Source of the DNA: Lactuca virosa
Taxonomy: Eukaryota > Streptophyta > Magnoliopsida > Asterales > Asteraceae
Direction of reading: 5' to 3'
NCBI GenBank assembly: GCA_928212115.1
Contig: CAKMRJ010000001.1
Coordinates: 374,205,222-374,269,221, forward strand
DNA: 64,000 bases
Below the pieces are notes generated by a model. That model had not been told where the DNA came from. It ran no database searches and was given only the letters and a program-made list of their open reading frames with translations. This document shows positions 1-11,488 of the stretch, one piece after another. The position numbers and the translations under genes were made by a program. Each line of letters starts with the position of its first letter. Positions within the stretch are counted from its first letter, which is position 1.

Positions 1-1612
1 ACTAATGTAAGTCACATGTCCCTATCCATTCATGACCATATGAAAGCCAAGTCTTGCTTTTTAAGCGCGATTGACTACACTCATAACCATACATGTAATT
101 TATTTAAATCATGTACATGTCATACATCTTTCCAAAGAAATTATTAAGAAGATAACTCCAACCCAACATCACTTGCTGGCTGGAGCACATACATGTGTTC
201 CAATCACTAAGAGTAAGATTTTCATATGGAATTCAACTTCTAATAATGTTGTATTTAAAGGAAACATGGTGTTAATGGATTTAGATGGAATTTGATGTAG
301 GATTGTATGATTTAACATCTAAATGTTTTAAAAGTCATGTGTAACTACACAACTTTACATCAATATGCAAAGTTGTGCAATCTTGGCGAAATCTTCAAAT
401 CGTCCATGATCGTGGTTTTGACTAAGAACAAACATCAAGAAACATCAATTCATTTATCAAATAAAAAGGGATGATTACATAATAGAACTAACACTTGAAA
501 CACGAAATTGCCCTACTAATAACTAAAATATAAAAACCTCATGAATCCATTCTATGACCTCAAAATCACCAGGGTTATTCATTTAATTCATGACATAAAA
601 TGTACGCTAGCAACACCATGAAGATTTAGAGCACACGTAATCGTCACGAGATGCAAGCAGAGTGGTTGATGTGGCGCATCGGTACCGGTCGGAGCACCGC
701 CCTACCCTCTTGTTACCGAAAAAAGAAGCCGTTAACATGGTGTACACATGGCTTTCCTGACCGTTAGCCTCTAACGACTATATTTTCAAGCCCTTTTTTT
801 AGAAAAAAATCCCTATAAATATCCTTTAAAACTTCTCATTTTCACACCATTTTTTACACAAATTTCTTAAAATATACCCGTTAAACCTATATTTTCAAGT
901 GTTAACACAATATTTCTGCCACCATAAGAATCAAGACAGAATGGCTAAGTTCACAAGATCCACCACCTGTTGATCCATTGTAATTGTAACACCTCGTATT
1001 TCCATATCAGGAATTAGCATAAAGTAAAGACATTATTTGCACTAATATCATGTCCAAAAGAGTTAGGTCCATATAACATAATATTTACATGACATAGTCT
1101 AATTCATGGGTTACAAAAACATAAAAATCCATAGTAGCATTAGGAATAAGAAAGTCACTATTGTTCAAAATAAATTTCAATAGTGTTCTTCTATGCTAAT
1201 CCCAGTCATCTATGTCCTTCAAAAAGTATTTGACCTAGGATAAGTCCATATTACTTCACTCCGGAACCTGGAACACGTCATAAAATGTGATATGTGAGAC
1301 AACATTATCACATGAGTACATGGGGTTAATGCATTTCAAAAGCATTAGTACACTTGCTAACTATTAAACCTTTAATAACCAAAATACTTTATTCTTGAAG
1401 TAATATTTATACAATATAAGTGACTAAGTGTTATGCTAACTTTTAATCACAATGAATGTCAATAAAACGATAAACACTGGTTTGGTTCTACCCGTGGACC
1501 TGAAGGTACATTGATGGTAGAATATATCATTCGTCAATTTGGTACTTCGCTACCAAGGTTGCCACCTTGTCAAGTTCCATTAAATAGACATGTACTTTGA
1601 GGGTAGAACATA
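1..1612. other. Unassigned non-coding flank
   Basis: A/T-rich DNA with no supported gene. The only ORF-sized stretch (71-295) shows no domain and no coding bias. A TATA-like CTATAAATATCC lies near 813, preceded by a short GC-richer patch (about 640-760), which could be an old promoter or transposon end, but no coding region follows it. At 985 the string TGTAACACCTCG resembles the start of an LTR, preceded by GTAAT; I could not find a convincing partner end. The flank resumes at 17895-18051 after the nested solo LTRs and again at 28689 after the gypsy element, so these pieces were once contiguous. Confidence 0.6.
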
Positions 1613-2879
1613 TGTAACACCTGTTTTACAGGATAGATCGGTTGAGGGCTGATTAAAAGTAAGGTTTTTAGGAAAAACTTTGTGTCACGACGTGGTGAAT
1701 GGAGCACCACGAAGTGGCATGCTAATTGCATGAACACGCATCTCGTCTGAGTGACACGACGTGACAACATATTGGTCACGACGTGGCAGCTCCTTGAATG
1801 TAAAACCCTAATTTTGGGGTTTGTGCCCCCATTTAAGGGAAGTGACGGCTAGGGTTTGCGCACCCTCAGCCATCATCATCTCCCTTTCACACTTAAGGAA
1901 ACCCTAGCCTCCATTTTGACATTTAAGAGCTTTTGGTGTTTTGATGTAGAAGAAGGATGTCACACCCCCGAACCAGACGGCGGAAACGTCCGGGGGTTGA
2001 GTGACTTCAACTTGTAATATCATCACAGTGAATATAAATGAAACATGACAAACACCATCATCATACATACCAAATACAACCATCATTGTTTACATCAAGT
2101 ATTGTATTAAATATTATATGCCCAAATAGTTAATGTATGATGATACAAAATATGACAATTTCCATATGTTCCTGTCGACCTTTCAGCTTAACGATTTCCT
2201 GAGAATACAAGTTAATTTGAAAACGTCAACACATATAATGTTGGTGAGTTCATAAGCATGTTTGAGTAAAATGTTTTCTATTACTTTGTAAACACCAGAA
2301 AATCCGATATTTTCTGAAAAACGATTTGAAATGTTTGTGTCCGATCTTGTATTAATGCATGTGTGTTAATGTTTGAAAATGTATAAAGTGAATGGTCCCA
2401 GACAATCCGATATTGTCTATTTATAAAACGTTGTGGTCTTATCAGTGTATGTTTCCATGTTACCAAACTGTAAATGTATTCCGTAAATTTTTATAATGGA
2501 GTTAAATTTCTTTGTGAGTCGCTATAACCATACTTGATAATGACTAATCCGCCCGTCATTACGTTTTTCAGACGCCGACTTGTTTAAGGTAAAGTTTGTC
2601 ATCCTAGACTGGCCTAGTCTAACTGTAGCGAACCGCTCAGGTGTGGGGTGTCAATCCCGTATAGATCTATACACAAACTCTCGCTCTCCCTCTAGGAGAC
2701 TCTGGTTATAACTACAGGCTACGGTTGTACACTAGATAGGTGTCAAGCGAAATGTCTCACACAAGCCTTAACTAAATTTACGCGAATATGGAATTTCATA
2801 GTATATATTGTTTCCATGAATGTATTTAGTTTTCAAGGCCCAACGAGTATGTACGTGAATGTACAAAGTCACAAGCATG

Positions 2880-3175
2880 TAAATGGACTACAAGGGCCCA
2901 AATAAACATGTAAGGTAAGTTCTAGGCCCAACATCATGTAAAAAGGACAACTAAGGCCCATTAAACATGTATTGTATATTCCAGGCCCAATAAGCATGCA
3001 AAAGGACAACTAAGGCCCATTAAGCATGTAATGTAGATTTCAGGCCCAACAAGCATGCAAAAGGACAACTAAGGCCCACTAAGCATGTAATGTATATTCC
3101 AGCCCCAATAAGCATGCAAAAGGACAACTAAGGCCCACTAAGCATGTAATGTATATTCCAGGCCCAAATAAAGTG
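2880..3175. repeat. Minisatellite with ~59-bp unit in LTR B
   Basis: Four to five tandem units contain the words AAGGACAACTAAGGCCCA, TTAAGCATGTAATGTA and CCAGGCCCAATAAGCATGC. The units are nearly identical over 2930-3165, with more diverged copies at the left edge. The array lies in the region of the LTR where other LTRs of this window also carry family-specific tandem arrays. Confidence 0.85.
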
Positions 3176-4379
3176 AGTTTAACGTGTTAGACTTGTTTGT
3201 TATTGTAATGACCGTTCTTGTTTAATCCTTTTCCAAAATGACATAAAAAGGCCACTTTTGTAATATTGACATTTTTGGTCCATTAGACTAAAAATTTACA
3301 ATTTAGGCATATGTTTGGTAAAATTGACTTTTTAGGTCCCTTAAGACCAAAAGTTTACATTTAAGGCTAGATTCAAATAAAATAACATTTTTAACCAACT
3401 TTTGTCAGAAATATCATTTTCGGCCCAAATGCATAGAATTTATCCTCTTTGGCCCAAGTTTGATAAATTTATCATTTTCAACCCTTATAACCGAAATATA
3501 ACATTTTTGGCTCAACTTTGTTTAAAATGACACTCAAGCCCACAAAAGTCCAAAATTTTACAAACTTAGCCCAAAAGCCGTGAAAGCCCAATATGAGGCC
3601 CATTTGTGAAAATTTACACTTTTAGCCCTTTTAAAATCATAAATACCATAAAGATCCATATTTATTCAAAATAAATCCTTTTTGGTCCCTTCAAAACCGT
3701 GAGTTATATAATAACTTCACTTTTTTTTTGTTATTTTTGGCCCTCTTATGCGACTTTCTTAGTTTTAAACAACCTTGTAATGTTTTAAACCTTTTCTTTG
3801 CATAATAAGTTGTATCAAGTGTTATGTTCCACAAATATCATCATATTTTAGCATATTTTCGAGTTCATGAAGTTTATAACACATAATCACAACATATATC
3901 ATGAAAAACACACAAAATCATGCATATACACATAGATCTACACAAAACAACTTGTATTCTCCCCCAAAACATAGTAAAAACCGAAAATAGGGGGTATGAA
4001 CTCACATTGGGGTTGATGGATCGGTTTTGGAAGAAGATTGGAGGAGTTTTCGGCCCTAACAAGCTCCCTTGAGTAGATCTCGAACTTATGAGGTTTCTAA
4101 GGAACATGGATCATGAAATGAAGTGTTAAGAGAAGTAAGTTTAACAAGAACATGAAGTTAAACCCCTTGAGTGGAAGTAGCTTACCAAGATGAGTGGATT
4201 TTTGAATGAAGTGTTCTTCGACACACACTCTAGCACACACGAATTCTTGGAAGGAAATGAGAGATTTCTTGAGAGTTATTAGTGAAGTTTAGAAGTGAAA
4301 GTGAAGTTTGAAATGGAGATGAAGGTGGCCTAAAATAAGAAGGAGGAAAGAAGAGAGAAGAGTGAGGTGAGAAGAGATG

Positions 4380-7300
4380 TGTAACATCCCGTTTAAAATA
4401 GATTAATTAATGATAAACCCGGGACCCTGAGAAGTAATTATTGTTATTATTTAATATTATAAAAATCCAAAACCAAAAAAATATTTAGTTGGGAGTTGGT
4501 TTCGGGAAGCCAAATGACAAGATTTGAATCTCCAGGGGTTAAAGTGAAATTTTTGGACTTGATATGTAAGAGTTTTCAGAAGGAGGGGTTGAAATGGTAA
4601 ATTATGGATTAGTTTTGAAAGAAATGATACAAGGAGGGACTGTTTTGTTATTATGGGATAAGTTCAAAAGAATCGGGGTATAAAACCATTGCTACTCTTT
4701 CAAACCCTAAACCTAGTTAGCCGTCACCTTAACATCCAGCCGCCCCCCTCTCCCTCCTATCTCCGGCGCCACCATCCTTCAGACCCGACTCCTTCCTGTT
4801 CCGATCAACCGAGGTCGCCGGCGGACCTCTGCTGTGGACGAAGACGCTGTGAGCGAGCCCCGCTGGATTGCGCCGCTGCCACCACTCCATTCTCCTCGTG
4901 TTTCCGACCACCGAGCCGCCGCTGTGCCAACCTGTTGATGACGAATACCACCTTTGGACATCATGAAAGCGGGAGATCGGAAGGAACTCGCCCCGGAGCG
5001 TCGTTGGTGCTATTTCCGGTGGAAGCCACCACCCTCTTTGCGTCTTCTCCTCCGCCGCCTTATCTTCTTCCAACTCCAGCCGCCGGACGTCGTTCGTAAC
5101 CAGGGAAAAACCTCAGGGGCCGCCGATGTGGTCATGGGAGGACCGACCGAATTGCTGTTGATGGGATTCGTCCTTATGGTCACCACCATGCGACTGCCGT
5201 CACCGTGAACCACTAGATGGGTGGTGGTGTCACTGTTTCGGGCTCGAGTGTGTGTGCGTCATTGAATGTGTTCCAGTCAAGGTCGAGTACGGTGTTTTGT
5301 TTGGCCAGAAACCATGGAAGACCACCATGGCTGCCAACCATGGTGGTTATCGCCGCGTTATCCATTCTGCCACCACCAGCCGCCGCGTGGTGGTGGCTGC
5401 GTTCGTGTTTTGTGTGTGTGTGTGTGTTTATTAGTGTGCGTGTGTGTTATTAGTGTGTGTGTTTTGGATTGTATTGTAATTTGTAACCAATCAGAATAGT
5501 AACAAATCTGTCACCACCACCGTTAGGTGGTGGTTGCCGCCTCCTGCCGCCACCGGCCGTCGTGTCGGGTGGCGGTGTGCTTTGCCTTGTTGTGTTGATT
5601 CGTTTGGGATGCATGAAACCCTAATGGGCCCAATGGATCCCTAATGGGCCCAAGGAAACCCTAATTAACCTAATAAAACCCTAATGGGCCCAATGAGGCC
5701 CAAAGTGACCTAAAAGCCCAACCATTTGATTAATGGGCTAGTATTGGGTTGGAAACCCTAATTAGGGTTTGGAAAACCCTAATGCCATGAAACCCTAATT
5801 TTTGGGAATTGATCGGGACACACATGGGAATTATTTAATAACTTGAAATATTAAATAATAATCATTGGCAAATTAACCTAAGTCAATATTAGACTTATTG
5901 GATTAAGTCCTTAATGGGTTAAGTAAGAAACACTTAACCCTAATCATCATTTCATGTGAAAACCCCTAATTTTGGGATTATGGGCTTGGACTTACCGGGA
6001 CCCACATTTGGGCCATTGGAATGGAATTGTGTATTAAGCCCAATCACACCATATGAATTATTTAGTAAAGTGAGAGACTTAATGGATTAAGTTCTTAATG
6101 GGTTAAGTGAGAAACACTTAACCCTGGTTGTCATTTTATGTGAAACCCTAATTTCACTTGGGCCTTGAGTTGGGCCTTCCTATAGGGTTCTGGCGATTGG
6201 ACTATTAGTGGGCCATCCAAGAACAAGTTAATGGATCAAAGTAATTAGATGGGCTTTAGGATAAGGCCCATATGAGGACTTGGGCCCAATTTGGAAAGTT
6301 GGGCCATGGATGGGCCATAATTGGACCTTTATGATTATGTGATATTGGGCCATGGGAATTGGACTCGAATGATTGGATGGGCCTTAAGGAAAGACCATGT
6401 AGAGGTCTGGGCCCAATTTGGAAAATTAGGCCATATGTTGGGCCTTGGCCCATTACTTGACTTTTGGGCTTTTGGAGTGTGAGTTGGACTTTGAGCTTGG
6501 AACCCAATTATTAATTGGGTATTGTTTGATGTTGAAAGTTCGGGAATCTGTCGACCAGCAGCTGGAGTTTATTTCGCGGGACTTCAGCAGTGACAGGTGA
6601 GTTCTCCTCACTATATCAACAGGGTCTACTGCACCAAGGTCGGCCCTTTATGACTGCATCTTGGTTTTAGGATGTTACTATGCTATGAGATCTGTTAGAT
6701 CTGTATGATTATCTGTGTATATGTTAGTGACCTGGTTAGGTCGGTATCCTGGTTTTAGGATGATGTTATGCTATGTGATCTGTTAGATCTGTATGATCAT
6801 CTGTACATATGTTAGTGACCTGGTTAGGTCAGTATCCTGGGCATAGGATGATGCTATGCTATTTGATCTGTTAGATTGGTTGACTGTTATATATGCTAGC
6901 GTACGATATGTATGTGCACATGTTTGTTTGATTGGGGGTTTGGGTTGAGGCGGTCCTGCTTTGTGCTGAAGGCCAACATACCCAGGGCGGTCCGGATAGA
7001 CTACAGACCCAGGAGGGTATGATAGTCAGACCGAAGGCCCGGCGAGCGGTCCGGATAGGCTGAAGGCCCTACGAGGCGGTCCAGACGTGCCGAAGGCTCG
7101 GAGAGCGGTCCAGATAGACTGAAGGCCTGTGAGGCGGTCCAGTCAGGCTGAAGGCTCATTATGCATGTTGTTCTGTATTTGCTGATATGATATGAGTATG
7201 GTTATATGAGGTTGGTATTTTGGGGGAAACTCACTAAGCTTCGGGCTTACAGTTGTTGATTTTATTTCATGTATTTCTGATGATCGCGGGAAGGCGAAGG

Positions 7301-7445
7301 CGTGATCGTGCACCTCCTTACATTTTCATGATTGATTCTGGGGATACTCTGATGTTTAAATTATTTTGAAAGTAAACTGTAATGACTTAATGGTTTTAAA
7401 TGTTTTAAAAAGTTTTAAATTGGCTTGAATTTTTGGGGTGTTACA
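4380..7445 (+). mobile_element. Solo LTR C (Ty3/gypsy type, 3066 bp), inserted in LTR B
   Basis: TGTAACATCCCG at 4380 and GGGTGTTACA ending at 7445 are bordered by the perfect duplication AGATG (4375-4379, 7446-7450). The LTR is uninterrupted. A TATA-like GTATAAAACC lies near 4678, followed by a GC-rich block (4690-5580) with overlapping ORFs on both strands. Those ORFs show no domain and look like LTR leader rather than genes. Near the 3' end are a minisatellite and the AACTCACTAAGC region. The length and ends fit large Tekay-like chromovirus LTRs; the lineage is inferred from the full-length relative at 18057-28683. Confidence 0.9.
6955..7165. repeat. Minisatellite of ~30-bp units in LTR C
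   Basis: About six to seven imperfect tandem units share GCGGTCC, GATAGACTGAAGGCC and similar words. The array sits just before the AACTCACTAAGC segment near the 3' end of the LTR. Confidence 0.85.
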
Positions 7446-7550
7446 AGATGTGCATGGAAGCATGAGATCTCCTAGATACTTGTGTGGTAAATGCATGGAT
7501 AACCAAAGGATGATAATGAGGTGTCAACTAATTATATCCATGGAGTTTTT

Positions 7551-7552
<2 letters not shown>

Positions 7553-7624
<72 letters not shown>
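7553..7624. repeat. (AT)n tract at left border of the viral insertion
   Basis: Thirty-six uninterrupted AT dinucleotides directly abut the first base of recognisable viral sequence. A second tract at 15849-15896 closes the other side. Integration of plant pararetroviral copies next to TA-rich repeats is known for endogenous caulimovirids. Whether the tract predates the insertion cannot be decided here. Confidence 0.97.
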
Positions 7625-7628
<4 letters not shown>

Positions 7629-7760
7629 GTGACAACCACTTACAAATAATTGATTGGCCATTGAATCATACGGGAAGATTTCACTACAAGATTTCAAGGT
7701 TTTGAAGACTTCAAGAGGAATATAAATAGACATCATGTGTTAGTAGGAGAAAGGAAGCAA
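7623..7760 (+). promoter_or_regulatory. Viral 35S-like promoter with TATA box
   Basis: TATAAATA is at 7721-7728, downstream of the 86-bp segment that is repeated inverted at 9970-10055. The predicted start near 7750 lies about 600 nt upstream of the primer site at 8353. This matches the spacing of the pregenomic RNA cap site and PBS in caulimoviruses. The exact start site is inferred. Confidence 0.65.
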
Positions 7761-8070
7761 AAATATTCATTTTCTAAAAAATGTTCATCCTATGTCTAAA
7801 AAATCTCCAAGAGTCTCTCTTTCTACTAGCAGATGTTCAAAGTCTCTAGATTTTCAGATAATTCTTTCTCCAGATGTATGTACTGATTGTAATTCAAGCT
7901 TAGTTCAAGGTATTATCTAAAATATTTATTCAATTGTTGTATTGCTTTTATTTCTTCATGATAGTTTCATTTCGAGTTATTCTAACTATTAATTCTACAA
8001 GATTTGAAATTTTTATTAAAATAGTACTCGTTTTTAATAATCAAATTAATCAAATTCATGCTTGAATTTT

Positions 8071-8310
8071 ATGTCTAACAAAATTTTGATGAATTGTATT
8101 CCTAATAGAGATATTCTTTTAAGAATACAACGAATCCAAGAATCTATAAATAATTCTGAGCAAAATCTCAAGGATTCTTACAAACCTACTAATCTAGGTA
8201 CGATTTTAAACAATAATCATATTCATGATGTTAGACAGTTAATAAGAGCTAGTATTAAAATTCGTTACAAACAAATACGTTATTTAAAAACAAAACTATT
8301 TGTTTTCTAA
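8071..8310 (+). CDS. Small leader ORF (79 residues) of the pararetrovirus
   Basis: The ATG at 8071 opens a 79-codon frame ending in TAA at 8310, inside the long leader between TATA and primer site. The product is basic and Lys/Ile/Asn-rich, with no signal peptide or membrane segment. Caulimovirid leaders usually contain several small ORFs that act in ribosome shunting or encode dispensable proteins. This one is longer than typical shunt ORFs. Its composition is like that of the 81-residue ORF after the movement protein. I do not recognise a family. It could also be chance coding in A/T-rich DNA. Confidence 0.35.
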   Translation: MSNKILMNCIPNRDILLRIQRIQESINNSEQNLKDSYKPTNLGTILNNNHIHDVRQLIRASIKIRYKQIRYLKTKLFVF

Positions 8311-8352
8311 AAGTGATATTTATGTCTTCTAAATGTTTATGATCTGCAAAAA

Positions 8353-8366
8353 TGGTATCAGAGCCA
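8353..8366 (+). promoter_or_regulatory. Pararetroviral primer-binding site (tRNA-Met)
   Basis: TGGTATCAGAGCCA is complementary to the 3' end of plant initiator tRNA-Met and is the standard minus-strand primer site in Caulimoviridae. It defines the conventional genome origin of the viral circle. It lies about 265 nt before the movement-protein start and on the plus strand only. No second copy is found in the minus-strand half of the insertion. Confidence 0.9.
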
Positions 8367-8631
8367 AGAAAAGTTTTTGGGGTGGTTATGTATGATATAT
8401 TATATTCATATTTATTTAATTTGGGTTTAATATTCTCTAAGAAATTTACAAGTTTTAATAAGTATGATTCAGAGACAAGACCAGTGATTGATTGGATTAG
8501 CGTAAAACGCGCAGATAAGGACGTAAGTCGCGGTGCCGGACCACAATCATCGTCGAGACGATTCTCCTCTGTTCATCGTTATTAAAACAAGTAAGTTTTC
8601 TTATAGAATTTTAAAGCAAAATTAATTGAAT

Positions 8632-9705
8632 ATGAGTAAATTTTCACGCATACTATCCAAAAAATATATTCCTGGTAAAAATATCGACAATGAACAAGAT
8701 TATGATAATCAAATAAATTCTATTGAAGAAACCGTTAATGGCATAGAACAAAGTTTGAATGATTGGACAATACCTAAAACTAATGTTAATACAATATATA
8801 GAATAAGAACTTTTGACTATTTTCAAGGTTATTCTATTAAAATGACAGAACAAACTTTGTCTATTGGTCAAAACCAACAAAATTTACATTTATTATCATC
8901 ACGATCTATTCTAGAACATAGAATGAAATATAAATTTTTACATGTCGGTTTAGTCCAAATTGCTATCAAGCCTCTATTCAGACTTGGAATAGATGCCCCT
9001 GTTCTCCTTATTTTAAGAGACAAGAGACATAAAGATTTTCAAAATTCTATTTTAGCTATGGCTGAAACAAATATTGCTAACGGACCTATTTATTTCAATT
9101 GTTATCCAAATTTTTCTGTAGGGTTATTTGATAAAAATATTTTAGATACTTTAGTGCTAACTGTAGAAACAAAAAATTTAGAATTTAAAGATGATACAAA
9201 GCCTTTAGCAATAATTTATCGTGTTTGTTACAAAACCATGACAACTACACTTGAACCGAAAACACGTTTATCGAGTCCTAAAAATGAAACAATTATTTTT
9301 GAAGCAAATACTAACCATACCAAAGTTCACACACCAAAAAGGTTAAAATGGTCTGATATAACTCAATCATGTAACTGGAATTTACAAAATGTTATCGATC
9401 CAAAACCTCTAGACTCTTCAAAACAAATCTCAAATATTATAGAATATAATGATGGTTCAGTAGATATAAATTTTTCTTCCTTAAAAATTTCATCATCCAG
9501 ATTATTGACTTCTTTTATCCCAGAAACAAGTTCTTCAAAATCTCCGTTATCAAAGTCAAGATCTTTAAAACTAAAAACTGTTGACTATACTAATTCTATT
9601 CCCAAACCATTATATCAAGATGACCAAAATAGTGAAAATAGTTTTCCTAGTCCTACTAAATCAGATTTTATTGATGAACTCCAAAATTTTAAACAACAAA
9701 TATGA
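8632..9705 (+). CDS. Caulimovirid movement protein (30K superfamily), uninterrupted
   Basis: The frame is open for 357 codons from ATG 8632 to TGA 9705; a TTG two codons upstream is not needed. Residues ~55-190 form the conserved 30K-type core: an FDYFQGYS segment, the LEHRMKYKFLHVGLVQIAIKPLF stretch in two parts, an aspartate in the LGIDAPVLL segment, and a following GPIYFNCYPNFSVGL stretch. The C-terminal third is Ser/Lys/Pro-rich and probably disordered. Family members bind nucleic acid and form tubules through plasmodesmata for cell-to-cell spread. The stop overlaps the next ORF's start (ATGA, 9702-9705), typical of polycistronic pararetroviral RNA. It is intact although the polymerase half is broken. 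Confidence 0.85.
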   Translation: MSKFSRILSKKYIPGKNIDNEQDYDNQINSIEETVNGIEQSLNDWTIPKTNVNTIYRIRTFDYFQGYSIKMTEQTLSIGQNQQNLHLLSSRSILEHRMKYKFLHVGLVQIAIKPLFRLGIDAPVLLILRDKRHKDFQNSILAMAETNIANGPIYFNCYPNFSVGLFDKNILDTLVLTVETKNLEFKDDTKPLAIIYRVCYKTMTTTLEPKTRLSSPKNETIIFEANTNHTKVHTPKRLKWSDITQSCNWNLQNVIDPKPLDSSKQISNIIEYNDGSVDINFSSLKISSSRLLTSFIPETSSSKSPLSKSRSLKLKTVDYTNSIPKPLYQDDQNSENSFPSPTKSDFIDELQNFKQQI

Positions 9706-9947
9706 GTTCTAAAGTACAAATTAATTGTTCAAAAAATAATAAGCTTTGGGCTAATATGTTAAAAAGACATTGGAAGATAAATTCTAATATATGCAAAACC
9801 ATTCAACGTTTAGAAGAAACTAGAATTCATGAAGATTATAATTTATACAAAATACTTCCATATACTAATGAATATAATAAACAAATAGAAAAAATTTCTA
9901 GGCTAACTATAGGAATAAAAAAAATACGAAAAATCACGAAGTCATAA
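9702..9947 (+). CDS. Small ORF after the movement protein (81 residues)
   Basis: It starts at the ATG that overlaps the movement-protein stop in ATGA and ends with TAA at 9947. The product is small and strongly basic (Lys/Arg/Ile/Asn-rich), with a predicted helical C-terminal half and no recognised domain. Position and coupling are those of ORF II/III-type accessory proteins of caulimoviruses (virion-associated or aphid-factor position). Homology to those was not recognised. The frame stops 23 nt before the inversion junction, so its original downstream neighbour has been displaced to the minus strand. Confidence 0.55.
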   Translation: MSSKVQINCSKNNKLWANMLKRHWKINSNICKTIQRLEETRIHEDYNLYKILPYTNEYNKQIEKISRLTIGIKKIRKITKS

Positions 9948-9969
9948 TTTAGAATCAATAAAACATATT

Positions 9970-10055
9970 TCTTCAAAACCTTGAAATCTTGTAGTGAAAT
10001 CTTCCCGTATGATTCAATGGCCAATCAATTATTTGTAAGTGGTTGTCACTTTCAT
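9970..10055 (-). repeat. Inverted copy of the viral promoter segment (junction)
   Basis: These 86 bases are the reverse complement of 7623-7708, essentially without mismatch over the visible length. On the minus strand they follow the terminal viral ORF and end before the TATA box. They therefore represent the promoter-proximal end of the minus-strand viral half. The breakpoint with the plus-strand half is at 9969/9970. Confidence 0.92.
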
Positions 10056-10118
10056 CTTTTGAAGAAATTGTCTTTTATAATCAGTAAATATCACCTTTTG
10101 ATAAAGCATATCATCATA

Positions 10119-10192
10119 GAGCATCTTCTAAAGTTTTTTGTCTTCATATTATCCATTATGGAGCATCTTGTAAAGTTTTTTGTCTTCATATT
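10119..10192. repeat. 42-bp direct repeat upstream of the inverted promoter copy
   Basis: Two units, 10119-10152 and 10161-10192, share GAGCATCTT(C/G)TAAAG and TTTTTTGTCTTCATATTAT. In viral orientation (minus strand) they lie just upstream of the promoter segment, where enhancer repeats would be expected. A regulatory role is inferred only from position. Confidence 0.75.
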
Positions 10193-10245
10193 ATTATTGC
10201 TGATAAGACTAAATAATTTTGATAATAAATTTGATAATATTTGTT

Positions 10246-10275
10246 TTATACACTATAAATACATATAGTGTATAA
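10246..10275. promoter_or_regulatory. Palindromic hairpin near the end of the viral genome
   Basis: The 11-nt arms TTATACACTAT (10246-10256) and ATAGTGTATAA (10265-10275) pair perfectly around an 8-nt A/T loop. The hairpin lies between the terminal viral ORF and the promoter repeats. It could be a transcript structure or a terminator/processing element; nothing in the sequence decides. Confidence 0.5.
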
Positions 10276-10377
10276 TTACACAGTATATACACACTCGTAT
10301 TTGAAAATAATGGATTTGATAAATAGAAGAAACGAAATACCCTACATTGAAGGTATTACACCAAATTTAAGAATTTC

Positions 10378-11488
10378 TTATTCTTCATAAGGATCATCAA
10401 AAGGGTCTTGAGCGTCTTGAAATAAACCATTCTTTATTGATTTTGGAGAATCGTCAGAAACTGATGGAAGACTTTTGATAAAAGTGGCTTCAACCTCCGG
10501 TTTTTGAATATATATTTCTTGATAATATTTAATTACTGCTTGTTCACTGACTTGAGAAATCTTCATTTTATCCCACCATTTTGAGCGAAATTGTCGATTA
10601 AGCCAGGGAGGAGAGGTATCCTTTGCTTCTTGATAATGAAAAGTCCAAGACATTATCCATGGAACTCTGAATATCATAGTGAATTGTAGCATATATTCAA
10701 ATTCTGGAATTTGTTGAATAAACAATTCCTTAAATTTGAGATATCCATCGTAAATTTCTTTTGGTAAACAATTTGGAAGAATTCCCATATATTTATACCA
10801 ATTGATAAACCATCTTGGGTATTCACAATTGAAGTTTAAATCAAAGAAGAGAGTGTGAATAATTTCGAATAAAGAACGCCTTAGTCTAGGCATCTTGATA
10901 ATCATAGTAAGAAAATCTGGGATAAGCAGGATAACTTATAAGAGGTTTTTCAGAATGAAGGTTTGGAACCCAACTTTCTGAAGAAATGATTTTGATGATG
11001 TGAGCTTTGCTAAAATCAATGTTTCCTTCTTTTGAATTAGAACGATGAACAAAATTGACCGAACCAGATTCTTGCAAAATAGCTTGATAATATTCTCGAG
11101 TTTTATATGAATCAACATAAAAGGTTTTCCCTTGACCAAAAAGATGATTTGTGAGAATATGAAAACCTTGATGTAACTTATGGATTTGAAAATCTTCAAG
11201 AATTTGAACTCTTAAGAAATTTGGATTAAGAACATAAGGAGTTTTTGTAGGAGGGCTAGGAGTCACATAATTTTGGGTTTGAGGAGTAAAAGGTCTTACA
11301 AAAGGGCTTATCGTGTTTGTTGAAGTAACTTTTAGAGTAACAAGTTTTGATTGAAGGATATTAGAATAAAGTTGTGAATTCTTAGAAGTAGAGGTTAAAG
11401 GAGAAAAACGATCTTGATTTTGAAATGGAACAAGCTTTTGATAGACGGGTTTCTTGTCATCATGTTTGGAAGAGGACGATGAACTCAT
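10378..11488 (-). pseudogene. Downstream viral ORF (TAV position), frameshifted
   Basis: Two overlapping frames, 11488-10886 (200 residues) and 10905-10378 (175 residues), look like one reading frame broken by an indel near 10890. The start ATG at 11488 overlaps the RT/RNase H stop in an ATGA. The first part has a Ser-rich basic N-terminus and a folded segment around 'FQIHKLHQGFHILTNHLF'. The second is rich in Trp, Tyr and Phe (WFINWYKYMG). Its place after RNase H and before the promoter is that of the caulimovirus transactivator/inclusion-body gene. I could not confirm TAV motifs, so function is inferred from order only. Confidence 0.55.

Noticed and set aside
4689..5499. GC-rich overlapping ORFs on both strands (up to 136 codons)
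   Set aside because: They lie inside solo LTR C, have no domain, overlap in several frames, and fit an LTR leader of high GC rather than a gene.
7438..7736. ORFs with long alternating Ile-Tyr runs (also 15831-16013)
   Set aside because: Pure translation of the (TA)n tracts at the viral borders.
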